Part shown: piece after piece, positions 21,520 to 32,083 of the stretch | Position numbering within the stretch: position 1 is the first letter of the stretch | Layout of the letters: every line of letters starts with the position of its first letter | Program-made: the position numbers and the translations under genes | Notes under the pieces: generated by a model | The model's database searches: none | Told to the model about the DNA's origin: nothing | What the model saw: only the letters and a program-made list of their open reading frames with translations | Source: Asterochloris sp. CNOR1 | Taxonomy: Eukaryota; Chlorophyta; Trebouxiophyceae; Trebouxiales; Trebouxiaceae | NCBI GenBank assembly: GCA_963969365.1 | Contig: OZ017758.1 | Location: forward strand, 434,001-498,000 | Length of the DNA stretch: 64,000 nucleotides | Direction: 5' to 3'

Positions 21520-24500
21520 ATGATGATGGGGCCCCGCGTGCTTCTCCTGACGGCTGTTCTGCTCTGCGAAGCGTCGTTTGGCACGGCTGATGTCCAAGCG
21601 GTGAGCACGAAGGCAACGGATCCACTGGAAGGGCTCCTGACAGTGTTGATTGGCCCTGCTGCCAGTGCTGTATGCTTTGGGTGGCCCTGCTGCTCACAAT
21701 CATGAACCCCCTTCTGGTCAATGCTGCTTGTCTGGCATGTCACCACCTGTTTAATAAGGTCCCTGTCCTGATGGATTGTTTACATATGACTCCGTCACGT
21801 GGTCAAGCAGTTTGCAGGGATGGTGCACCCAGCACCCAGTATCATTCCCCCGCCAAGAGGCCTTTTGCCTGCTGGCAAACAGCCACTGAAATGCTTGCCT
21901 GCAGATGGTGTTGTCTTACACACCTCTCACCTGGCTGCTGCAGGCAATGCTGGCCATTGATGCTTCAGCCATTGCGGGCCAACATGCCCCCATACATTGT
22001 TGGCATAGGCTATGTTGTTCTGCGTCATAGGACCATCAGGGCATAACTGTGTCGCTGCACAATGCAGGACAAGCACCATTGGATGCATCTTGCTGTTTGT
22101 AAGTGGTCAGCTTTGCCTCTGCAAGAGCTACTACAACAAGCACAGCCAATTGCGTGCAGTGGCTGTGGAGTCCAGCCTGTACAGATGGGCACCTGCTCAG
22201 TCTGTGTGCGTGTGTGCAGGCCAGCAGCCTTCAAGTTTGTGTATCTGTGTGCAGGCCTGCAGGTTCTAACTCACCCTAGATCCACAGGTGGCTTCCATGA
22301 ACCGCCAAAATCACAGGTGGAGCCCTGAGCCTCAAGAAGTGCACCTATTCACTCACAGTTGAAGCTGTCTGAAGCAGGGGCCCTACTTGGGGTTCAACCA
22401 AGCCTGATATTGTAAATCCCCCACACGGAGAGTTCTTGAGTGCCTTGCTTCACAGCATGGAGGGGCTTACTCAGCCACCTGCAACAACAGCGCTTGCCCT
22501 GGCCGCCACCTGCCTGAGAGCGTTTGGTCAAGCATGAAAAAGGGTTCTGGCATGTCCTGCAGGTGCTTGCAGCTGCAGGCAGACAGGCTGTGAGTCTGCA
22601 TGCTTTGACAGTCAGGAAGCCATTGCTTCTCCCTGCTTATAAACTGAGCCATGGTCAGTGGCTGTGGCAGAGGACAAGAAAACCTGAAGTGGCGTCTTTT
22701 GTCGCTGTGATATGATCTGGGCCACTTGCAGCTCCATGCATGCAGGACTACCGCTGAGAGACGACACCAAGTCAAAAAGGGCTGCTGCATCAAGCAAACT
22801 GACTGCTGGCTTCAGTGCGCTGCAGGCCCTGCCTGCCTGCTGCTGGAGGCTAAAAACCACCCCATGGCTCGCAGCTGGGCAGGCTTGTGTCTCGAGACAT
22901 AGCAGTGGCAGCGCCAGCTGCAGGACTACACAGCCCCCAAAAATGCTTCTCCTGACTGTGTTTGGTGCAATTGGCTGCAGGGCTTGGGGAGCCGCCGCAA
23001 GCTCAAGGACGCCCACATGCCCAGCCTGACGGCTGGCAAGGACTGGGAGCCTGAGATTCAGCAGTGGCAGCGCAAGATGCAGGAGTGGAATGCACACGCC
23101 AGGAAGTTGCACTGGTGAGCTGCCTGCTGGTGTATGCACAAGATGCACCATCTTGGTCCAGGCAAGCTGCAGGTTTGCAGGTGCCACTCCTAAAGGACCC
23201 CAGTCCAGCTCAGCAGCATACCTGCTTGGGTCGGCTGCAGTACTGCAAATGCAGGGATCTGCTGTGGTGCCATGAAGTTTGCTAGCATCAATACAAGCCT
23301 TGCCTGGCCTCGATGATCTGAGGTACCATGGCTGCCAAATGTGGTGCCCAGCACTGCAATGCTGGTGGGGCCTGTGACCAAAGCCTGCAGTCATGCTTAT
23401 GCGCCGATTCTGCATTTAGCCTGCCCAAAGCATGGCAGCCTCTGGCTATAGCCTCCTGTGCACGAAGGGCTGAGCCTTGCCATGCATGCTGCCTGGTTTA
23501 CCAGGCAGGCCATCTTGCCAGTCCCTGCTCTGTGCACTTGCAACAGTCCATGCAAGGCTGCCAGATTGCAGCTCTCAACCAGTACCTTGTACATGCAGGT
23601 TCAATGGTCTGATGGGATGTCCAGCTTGCTTACATGATGAGTTTTCTTGACTGCAGGAGCCCCACACCGCCACAGACGACCAAGGCTCCTAAGACGACCA
23701 AGGCTCCTAAGACGACCAAGGCACCTAAGACGACCAAGGCTCCTAAGACAACCAAGGCTCCTAAGACGACCAAGGCTCCTAAGACCAAGCCTCCACCACC
23801 ACCACCTACCTGCCCTCCCAAATACTACTGGGAAGCAAGCAAAGGCTGCTGCCCACGTGAGTCCTGACCTGCGCCGCAAGTTTCCAAGCTGATGCCTGTC
23901 CTGTCTGCCCTGGCGCTGGGAGCAGAAGCACATGGGCTGCCTACTGGATTTGCACTAGCAAAAATTGCTGACATGCAGCCAGCTGGTCCTGTACAGCGTT
24001 GCACTCCCCTCTGCAGAGCTCTGCTCCAAGCAACAGCAATCCAGCATGCCAGCTGCACGCCTGCCACTGCACTGGCAACCAGCCCATATTTGACTGCCTG
24101 CAGACCAGATACCACAAGCACTGCGCCACGCTCCACAGGCTGTGCAGCTGACACCTGCTGCTGACCAGCGCCCTCCTGCCACTGCCTGCAGCTGCGCCCC
24201 CACCGCCACCTCCGCCCTGCTACTACTGCCGCCCAGGCCACGGCTCACCTCCCCCGTACAACCCCTGGTGGAACCCCAACCCCTGGAACCCGCCTCAGGG
24301 TGGAGGCTGGGGTGGAGGCAGGGGCCCCAGCTCACCAGCCCAGCAGATCCAGCAGTTCATCTACTACTTCATCTCTCAGATCTTCCAGATCTTTGAGGGG
24401 TCCTGGTCCAGTGGCGCCGGCGGCTGGAACTTCAGCGGCAGCTCAGGAGGTGGGGGCAGCAGCGGAGGCTCCTCCTGGAGCACGCACTCCTCGGGCGGCG

Positions 24501-24580
24501 GCAGCAGCTGGGGTCAGAGCTCAAGGCAGCCAGTGTCGCACCAGCCTGCTAGCTATGGCAGCTGGCCGCGCCCGCGCTGA
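21520..24580 (+). CDS. Secreted Pro/Thr/Lys-rich, Gly/Ser/Trp-rich protein (putative cell-wall glycoprotein), 4 exons
   Basis: Exons 21520-21600, 22981-23114, 23657-23856, 24192-24580 keep phase at every junction and give about 267 residues. Exon 1 is a clear signal peptide (MMMGPRVLLLTAVLLCEASF, small residues after it). Exon 2 adds a charged, Trp-containing stretch (DWEPEIQQWQRKMQEWNAHA). Exon 3 carries six perfect TTKAPK repeats, a polyproline run and YYWEASKGCC. Exon 4 gives PPPPPPCYYCRPGHG, a WNPNPW-type segment, an aromatic QFIYYFISQIF, and a Gly/Ser/Trp tail. The composition suggests an extracellular, possibly O-glycosylated matrix protein. I recognise no family, and a further exon in the 1.4-kb first intron cannot be excluded. 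Confidence 0.65.
23676..23783 (+). repeat. Coding minisatellite, six 18-bp units (TTKAPK)
   Basis: Six 18-bp units of the form ACGACCAAGGCTCCTAAG follow without gaps, with only single-base differences (one GCA for GCT, one ACA for ACG) that are all synonymous. The unit length keeps the reading frame. Confidence 0.9.
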
Positions 24581-26896
24581 GCCTCAGGCAGTGCCACACG
24601 CCGCCGGTGGTGCCCAGCTGGCCTTGCACTGTCTCAGAACTGCCAATTGTCATAGCAGACTTCTTCAGTCCCACCACACAAGCCCTTATGTTCTAGAAAT
24701 TGGTTGGCCCTCTGCAACTTTTGGCCCCCGTACCCCACGTTCACCTGCCTGTCTGGCAGCGCACCACCTTTAAGCTGAGGGTTGTGACGCTTCTGGCCCA
24801 CCCCCCGCTGATTTATTATTGTTTGCCCCTGCTGTGCCTCCCCCTGGTGATGCCCATAGAACATACGCTCCCTCCATCACTCTAGCACGCTCCTGTGACA
24901 CCTTGAGCTCCTGGCTACTGCGCTTGCAAGGCACAGCGCAGATGCTGAGCTGTATGTCCGTCCACGTCCCAATACTTCGCTGCAGTTGGACACATCTCAC
25001 TGCGTGCTCTTCTGCACACCCACCATCCTGTGCACCCCACAGCCCAGTGCCCCTGCCTTCTTCAAAGCTGTGCCAGTCAGTACAAGTGGGTAACAATTTC
25101 GCAGGTGCTGAAACATGCGCCCCCTCTACACACTCTGGCACGCTCCTGTGACACCCTAGTCTCCTGCTTAAGCATTTGCAAGCTTGCAAATGCACAGCGC
25201 AGATGCCGACTTCATTGTCTGTCCATACATTTATGGTTTGCTGTAGCCTTAGACACCTTGAACTGCTTGCTGTCCCGCTCACTCGTCATTCTGATTAAGC
25301 CACAGCCTAGCGTTTCTGCCTTGATGCAACTTTGCCAGTCAGCAATGGGTGGATGAAATGTACAGGCGCTGGGAACAAGTGTCACATTGCGGCTGGTGCC
25401 AGCTGAAATGCGCCTGCCTGTGCCTCCCTGGCCTGTAAATCATTAGTGTGTGAACAGTGTAGCATGAGGAAAGCTGCTCCTTGATTCATCAATACTTTGG
25501 GGCTCACGACAGGCTTTAACTGCGTCTGCACTGTCCCTTTTGACTCCATACCAGCCTCTTGGGTTGTTGCACCTGCAAAGCCAAGCCTGATGCTGGCTCT
25601 GCAGGTCAACACAGCGCTATACAGGGATATGCAGATAAAGAAAATGCAGCCATGGTCGCTGTGAGCCTGGAGGTCAGGGGTCACACCTGCGTAAGCTGAT
25701 TGTATTGTCAGCCTGCATGATGACCCTGCAGCAACTACTCGGTGAACCTGCTGCTTCTTGACCGCCATGGTGTGCTGCCAGCACATAGATGGTCTTGGGC
25801 AGCCTGCAGTCCACAGTACCTCTGTTTGCAAGGGCCTCGCCCGTGACTGCGCAATAAGGCTGCCAAGCACTTGACTGTTGCCAAGCACATGGGTGCCAGC
25901 AAACTGTCTCTTGGCAGAGCACAGGGGCAAGCAAGGTGCAGGGACATTCCAGGGGGTTCGGCGGCATCCATAGCGCAATCGTTTGCATGCTGCCCCTGCA
26001 GATCAGGGGGCACTTGCTTGCACAGGAGGGCCTCTCCTGCCTGCCTGCCACCGGCTGCTCTTGTTTGGGGTGCCCCCACCAGGACTGCCAGGTCCATTGA
26101 CAACATCAGCTAGCAAGGGCGCTTCGGCTCGTTGTGCTCCTCTGCAGTCTGCTCTGCAAGCTCCATGCTGAGTTCATCAGGCGCACACTGCTTCTTGGAC
26201 AGTCATTTCCAGAAACTGAATGAGAAGCACACATGGCCCTGACGCTATGGCTAGTCATGAGCGATTGCAGGTTCCTTGACACCATCACTGCTAGTGTAAG
26301 CCTCTGGCACAGCAGAGCCTGAATGCAGCAGTGTGCATACAGAGCCTGGATGACCCGGCGCTTGAGCAAATGTGACAAGCTGTCAAGGGCTGCAGCAAAG
26401 TACCCTGACAACTTCACCTGCCAGCTTAGATCAGGTTCTAGTGGGGATGATGTTGAGTTGACATGAGTCAAACCCCTGCACCACCTGCTCTCCTAAGGAG
26501 CCGTAAGCCACCGTCCAAGCTGCCAGGGTAGCACTCAATCCCTCGTTTTTGAGGGTCTGGGTCCTGCTTCAACTGGAACAGCCATACAGCATTGCAGACT
26601 TGCAGAGTTCACCTTCCTGACGAATGTCATCTTCCTGCCGTTGAATTGAGTTGCATTCATGTAGCAGCAGTCCTGCCAGGCTGGAGGTGCAGCATTCCTA
26701 TGGGGAAGACCCAGTGCCAGTGCCCAAGGTCGCAGCACCTGGCAGGGCCTCCATACAGAGGGGTGCGCGGCCCAGCGCTGTGTGGTCCAGCATGCCTTTC
26801 ATGGCCTCTCCTCCTGCAAAGGGGGCACATGTCCTCGCTTGGCTGGCCTGACGCCGTCCAGTCCTGATTCATGCCTGAAGCCACTGCTGGTTTGCG
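24581..26896. other. Gene-poor interval with no recognisable gene
   Basis: About 2.3 kb between the stop codons of two convergent genes. It includes the tandem duplication at about 24860-25370. The rest (25380-26890) has only short frames on both strands and no domain I can name. Confidence 0.5.
24860..25370. repeat. Diverged ~255-bp tandem duplication
   Basis: Two successive copies share CTGGCACGCTCCTGTGACACC-like starts (about 24886 and 25136), ACAGCGCAGATGC, CTTGAACTGCTTGC-like and CCACAGCC blocks, and a TGCCAGTCAG end (about 25070 and 25332). Copies differ by many substitutions and small indels. No function is apparent. Confidence 0.7.
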
Positions 26897-28134
26897 TTAT
26901 GTGCTGTCCAGCTGGCGCATGGCCTCAAACAGGCCGATGCCAACACTGGTTGCTAGGTTGAGGCTGCGCACATGAGTCTCCACCATGGGGATCTTCACAT
27001 AGGCATCTGTTGCATCCTTCGCCTGCAGTGGCACCAGGAATGCCCAGAAGGATTGTCGCATCATTCTGGCCACTGAATGGGCGATCACCGGTGCTCCCAC
27101 AGGCTGTCACATCTGTTGTCGGATCTGCACACCATCGTGAATGGAGCAGTGTGACTAAAAGACCCCAGATGAGTCACCTCCTGGGGCAGGCCTGACGTCT
27201 CCGCCCCGAACATGAGCCAGTCGCCTGGGCGGTACAGGTTTGGCGCCCAGTAGACGTCCTCTGCAAACTTCGAGTACCCAATGAGGCGCTTGGGTGCTGG
27301 CAGCTCAGCGTAGAACCTGCTGAAGGCCTGCAGGTGCAGCCCAGCTGCCTCACTGCTGGAGAACACCTACACTGTCTAGCATGCCACTCTCGCACATGCA
27401 GCTGCCAAATGGATGCAAGTAGTGATGCTGCAGAACTGGTATGCTAAAATGGAAAGCATAGACTGCACAGGTGACGGCATAGCTGGCCACTGGTGCCTGT
27501 ACACTCAGCCAGCATGCTTCAGTGAGTGGTCAGGGTCCAACAGCGGACAGCGCACCTACTTGCCAGGAGTCGTGGACGTGCACCACAACAAAGGGCCAGT
27601 AGTCCAGGCCAGCGCGCTTGAGCCTGCAGGCAGGGGCAGGGCAGCACTCCGACCTGCAGCTGCGGGAGCCAGAGCAACACGCATGAGTCTGCCACAGGGG
27701 CAGCGCAAGGCAATGCCACCAAAAGGGATGAGCCAGAGCAGATGTGGGCCTGTGCCCTGTATTGGCCACCTGCCGGGCGTGTGTAGGTCGATGCAGCTGC
27801 TGAGGCAGCACATTTGCTGGCGGGACCCCGCAGCGTACCCAACTTGGAGGCAGATGTTTCTGCGATGCCAAGGGGCTCCAGCAGGCAGGACAGGACCTCA
27901 CTTGCGGTCTGTGATCTCAAACCCCAGCGGCTTGACAAGGTGCAGCCCCACTGAGGTTGCTGCGCAGGTCCTCGCAATGTTGCCAGCATTCTGGGGGATC
28001 TCAGGCCCAACAAGTAGGACCTGCAGGTCACTTCTGTGCTGCTTTATACACCTGCAGGAGGAGGACTTGAAGTGAGCTGCGACCCTTTCATGCTGATGCA
28101 AGACACAAAGGTAGTCCCCCCTCAGGTGCAGCAT
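26897..28134 (-). CDS. tRNA (cytidine/uridine-34 2'-O)-methyltransferase, TrmL/SpoU family
   Basis: SpoU-class enzymes with this short architecture methylate the wobble nucleotide of certain tRNAs using S-adenosylmethionine. Exons (minus): 28134-27902, 27623-27560, 27366-27178, 27022-26897, about 203 residues, all junctions in phase. Motif 1 is [16 protein letters not shown], followed by [12 protein letters not shown] and LKRAGLDYW. Motif 2 is [13 protein letters not shown], and motif 3 [20 protein letters not shown]. These are the SAM-knot motifs of the family. The first ~37 residues are not conserved; a CTGCAG acceptor just before VLLVGPEIP means an upstream exon, perhaps with a transit peptide, could replace them. 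The gene is divergent from the FAD monooxygenase. Confidence 0.88.
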
Positions 28135-28599
28135 TTAACGGCTCAGAGCCTGCATCACCTGGCACCAGCACTCTCAACAGACCAGCCCTCTGGATGGTGT
28201 GAGGCCCGTGCTGCCCCACAGTGTCTTGCCCTCTGCCTCCTGCCTGGCCAGCTGGCTGCTAAGCATCGCAGGCTTAGCCTTGGGTGTTTAGTATTGAGCA
28301 TGATGCCAGCAGTGGCCCCAGGAACATTCTGCCAGTGCTTAGGTTTATACATCAACGGCCAGGCCTCTGTCCCAAACAAAGTCAACTGTGCTGCGAGTCA
28401 AATCTCATTTTCAGACCGAGCTTCGCACCTACAAAGTCGCACGTTCCGACTTCTGGAGACACACTGAGCAAGGATCCTGCACGATCTCCTTCCTGGCTTC
28501 CGCATGAGAGGTACATGATCTGGCAGCCTGATGATCGATGCTGCAGGGCACGCACCTGAGCTTTGAATGCTGCAACAAACCTTGGGGGTCACCTTGCAG
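28135..28599. promoter_or_regulatory. Shared 5' region of two divergent genes
   Basis: About 465 bp lie between the first recognised exons of the methyltransferase (-) and the monooxygenase (+). Both first exons are incompletely resolved, so missing leader or transit-peptide exons of either gene could be here. A bidirectional promoter is inferred from orientation only; no TATA box or other site is claimed. Confidence 0.4.
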
Positions 28600-31500
28600 A
28601 AGACAAGGTCGATGTGGCTATTGTCGGTGGGGGCCCAGGCGGGCTGGCAGCAGCAAATGCCCTTCTGCAGGCAGTGGATGGCATCAAAGTGAAGGTGATC
28701 ACAACCGGCACCATGGCATTAGCATCACAGTGGTTCAGGCAGTCGTATGCGGCTGACATGCCTAAACTTCAATGCCATGCCACCACAGGTGTACGATTCT
28801 GCCAAGGAGTTCAAGCTGTGTGGTGCTGGCCTTTTGATTGCGGTGAATGGCCAGGCAGCCTTGGAGGCCATCAACCCTGAGCTGAGGAGCAAGTTGCAGG
28901 CCCAGGGCAGCGTCAATGTTCCAAGTGTCTTTTATGACGCCTTAGGTGGAGATTGCCCTGTGTTGCATGTATTCAGGCCTGACGAGTGGTTGCAGCAGTC
29001 CTGTGCCAGCTGGTCTGCTGAGCAGAGCTGGCACCTCACTCTGAGCTCGCTGCCTGCACTGTAGACCGTGATTGGTGCAGACCCTCCACCCCTTGTCGTG
29101 CAAGGATGCTGTCTGCCTAGGCTGCAGGCAACAAAAAGGAGTCACCAGCGATGGGTGGGCGCAGTGGCCCGGTGCAGGGCAGCTCGTCTCCTCCCAAAGA
29201 AGCGCAGCTGCCATTCAGCACAGGCTGGTTCGAGCTGCACCAGGCTCTCTTCAATGCCCTGCCCAAGGGGGTTGTGGAGCTGGGCAGGAGCTTCAGTGGC
29301 TTCGAAGAGAGGGCTGATGGTGTGCTTTCATGCTCATGCGTGGGAGCACCTAAGAGCAGGCCATGGACCCCTCAGCTGAACAGGCTGGGATCAGTGCAAT
29401 ACTGTGTGATGTTCCCAACAGTGCTGGCTGGCAGCATGGCATGGCTGGTATGCATGGCCTGGCAAGCACAGAAGTCAGCTTACAAATTGGCACAGCACAG
29501 CAGGCCTGCTGCTTGGGCAGAACCTTGATCCCTGACTCTGCACAGTCCTGCAGAGCACTTCAAGCATGCTGGCTGCCAAGCTGGGTCATGCGTGACCCTG
29601 CAGGCGTGGAGCTCAGCTTCCTGGACGGCACCAGCATCTCTGCTGGGGTGCTCATTGGGGCAGACGGCTACTTCAGCCAGGTCAGGCAGCAGCTGCTGCA
29701 GGACGGGCCGCCCAACTTTGGGGTGAGCAGCAGCTGGGTCATTGCCTCTCAAGAGGGGCAGGTTGCGTTGGGGCCCTGTGCCTGCAGGAGGCTGCCCAGG
29801 TCTGCCCTGCCTGTGTGCCTGATGCTTGCACCTCTGGCCCAGCAAGGTCATCTTGCCCTTACCTCAAAGCTTGGAGGAGATTTCTGAGCGACCCTCAGCC
29901 TGCTCCTCTGCTGGCCAGCACAGGTCACATTGTTTGGCCCCTCCCACTGTGCCTCTCCTGGTCTGCAGGGCACTGTGATCTGGCGTGCACGACGCCCGTG
30001 GTCCCCCGGTTGTGTAAACCGCAAGCAGTTCTGCTTTTTCCAGTCTGCAGCAGGCCTGGCGCTGGCATTTCCCATCGTGGGGGACAACATCGTGTGGACC
30101 ATGTCAGCTCCAGTGCAGGTGTGGAGCCCACGCAGGCTGTTCCTGAACCGTTCTGAGGGAATCTTGAATTTGGTGATGAGCGTGCCAGAGTTTTGAGGTG
30201 CAGCCGGTCAGCTGCCTGCACGTGGTATGGGAAGAAGCATGTGTGGGTGGTGAGCTGGTCTCATTTGCAATGCAGTCGCTTGAGGCGGCAGGAGTCGAGT
30301 TCACACCCAGGGGCTCTGCTCAGGAGAAGGTGCAGGGGGATGCCAAGAAGGATCGAGGTAACGAGCTCTGGAGCTCTGGGACGTCAAAGCTGGAGGTAAA
30401 TCCACAGATCTGCTTTGCAGCCCTGGACTGGACTGTGCTGCTGTTGTTGCAGAGCTGCATCGTGCTTGATGACTTTCCCCTGACATTTAGTGCTGGAAGT
30501 CAAGGCAGCAAACGGCCCCACCTGTTGCCACCTCGTCCAGCTGGGGTCTCCTGTCGCTGATTGCCCTGCAGGGGTGCCTGATTTCGGCGGGTGACCAGTG
30601 CCCCTGATGCTGCTAGTGCTGCCAATGCGACAAGCCCCCTGTTACTGCAGAGGTGCCTCAAAGTTGTGGGTGACCACTACTCCACGGAGCTGCTGCACAC
30701 CATGAAGAGCACAGACCCCAGTGCAGTGTTGGAGCATGGTACATACGTGCGCCCGCCCGAGGCACTGCCAGAGGAAGGGTGGGGCAGGGGACGAGCCAGT
30801 TTGCTTGGGGATGCGGCCCACCCTCTCAGGCCCACTGGTGAGCAGCTGCAAGGACAGCCTTGCAGCACGCCATGATGCCCACAGGTGGGCAGCCAGAAGG
30901 GTACAGGTAGCAGCACCACGCTGCTTGTCTTGGGCTGTGGCAAGGGATGCGCAATCATGCTGAGGAATGCAGCCTCAGGGCCGGCTGATTGGCGGCCTAA
31001 GAGCTGTGAGGCAGCATCTCTTGGGGAGTCCCGGTACACTGCTTGCTATGGGTGGGGTAAGAAGGTGCGTGGACTGCTTGGGCCCATGCATGTGCAGTCG
31101 CAGTGTGGAAGCACTTCAGAATCCAGCAGGCAGTGCCATGCTCCTTGACAATGCAGTACATCTGCTGAGGGCTCTAAAACGGGTGGGCTGGTGGTGGGAT
31201 GCAGTGTTTGGTGTTACACACCAGCGCGTCATCATCTGCAGCTTGTACACTCTGCAACTGTGAAGCCACTGCTGATCACTTGCTACCCTTAAGCACCTAC
31301 ACACACAGCTTGCCTGCCTGGTACTGGGGATGCTGCAGCAGCAAGCCTAGCCAAGACGTCTGCCAATGAGGGTGCATGTGCAGCAATCCCCCCTGCCATG
31401 TTCAAACATTCATGGGTGCCTTGATTGCTGAGGCGCTGAAGCCAGACTTGCAAGTGATGCAGACGCCTGTACAGGATATGCTCAGTACACCCTGCAGGGC

Positions 31501-32083
31501 AGGGAGCCAACCAGGCATTGGAGGACGCAGCAGAGCTAGGCTGGGCTGTGCAGCAGCATGGTCCCACTGCTGACGCCCTTCGTGCATATGAGATGGAACG
31601 CTTAGAGCGCGTGAGGACCGTTGTTGGGACAGAGCAGGTGGGGGCTGGTCGGTGCGGTGCATCATGTGCATGTCTGTTCAGCAGTGGCCATGGGTGCTGT
31701 TTCCCCTTGACCGGCAAGTGCATCCTCCGGCTATATCTGGCACTTGATCAGAGGGACCAATGGGTGGGCACCCTGGCCGCACAATCAGGCCTTCCACAAA
31801 GGTTTGTTGACATGCGCAGCAGAGGTTGCACTGTTTTTGTGTCATTGCTGTGCAGGCCATGGGTTTGCAGGCCTATGTGCAGAATCTAAAGGGCCAGCCA
31901 CAGAAGCAAAGTTCTAAGCAGCACTACTTCTCCTCTCCTGAGGGCTACACAGCCTTCATCAATGACAAGCAATTCCACCGCCTGACACCGCAGCCCATGA
32001 GACGCGTTCCAGCTGCGCATGCTACCGCTTCAGCTGCAAGGGCTGTGCAGGGCCAGTCTGCACGCCGACTTATGCACGTGTGA
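28600..32083 (+). CDS. FAD-dependent monooxygenase (UbiH / zeaxanthin epoxidase-like fold), 5' exon unresolved
   Basis: Flavoprotein hydroxylase or epoxidase using NAD(P)H and O2; substrate unknown. Phase-consistent exons: 28600-28694, 28789-28945, 29128-29319, 29604-29722, 29969-30118, 30276-30395, 30651-30837, 31498-31637, 31856-32083, giving about 462 residues. The dinucleotide fold is VAIVGGGPGGLAAANAL at the very start, the middle motif is LIGADGYFSQVR, and the second FAD motif is RASLLGDAAHPLRPTGQGAN followed by QALEDAAELG. These are the GxGxxG, DG and GD motifs of group A flavin monooxygenases. The first exon enters with one base from an earlier exon, which I could not place. The last ~70 residues are poorly conserved, and the 660-bp intron before GQGANQALED is unusually long. 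Kynurenine monooxygenase is a less likely alternative. Confidence 0.85.

Noticed and set aside
22612-23415. A 267-residue minus-strand frame
   Set aside because: It is antisense to exon 2 of the secreted-protein gene, has no recognisable domain, and looks like a composition-driven open frame.
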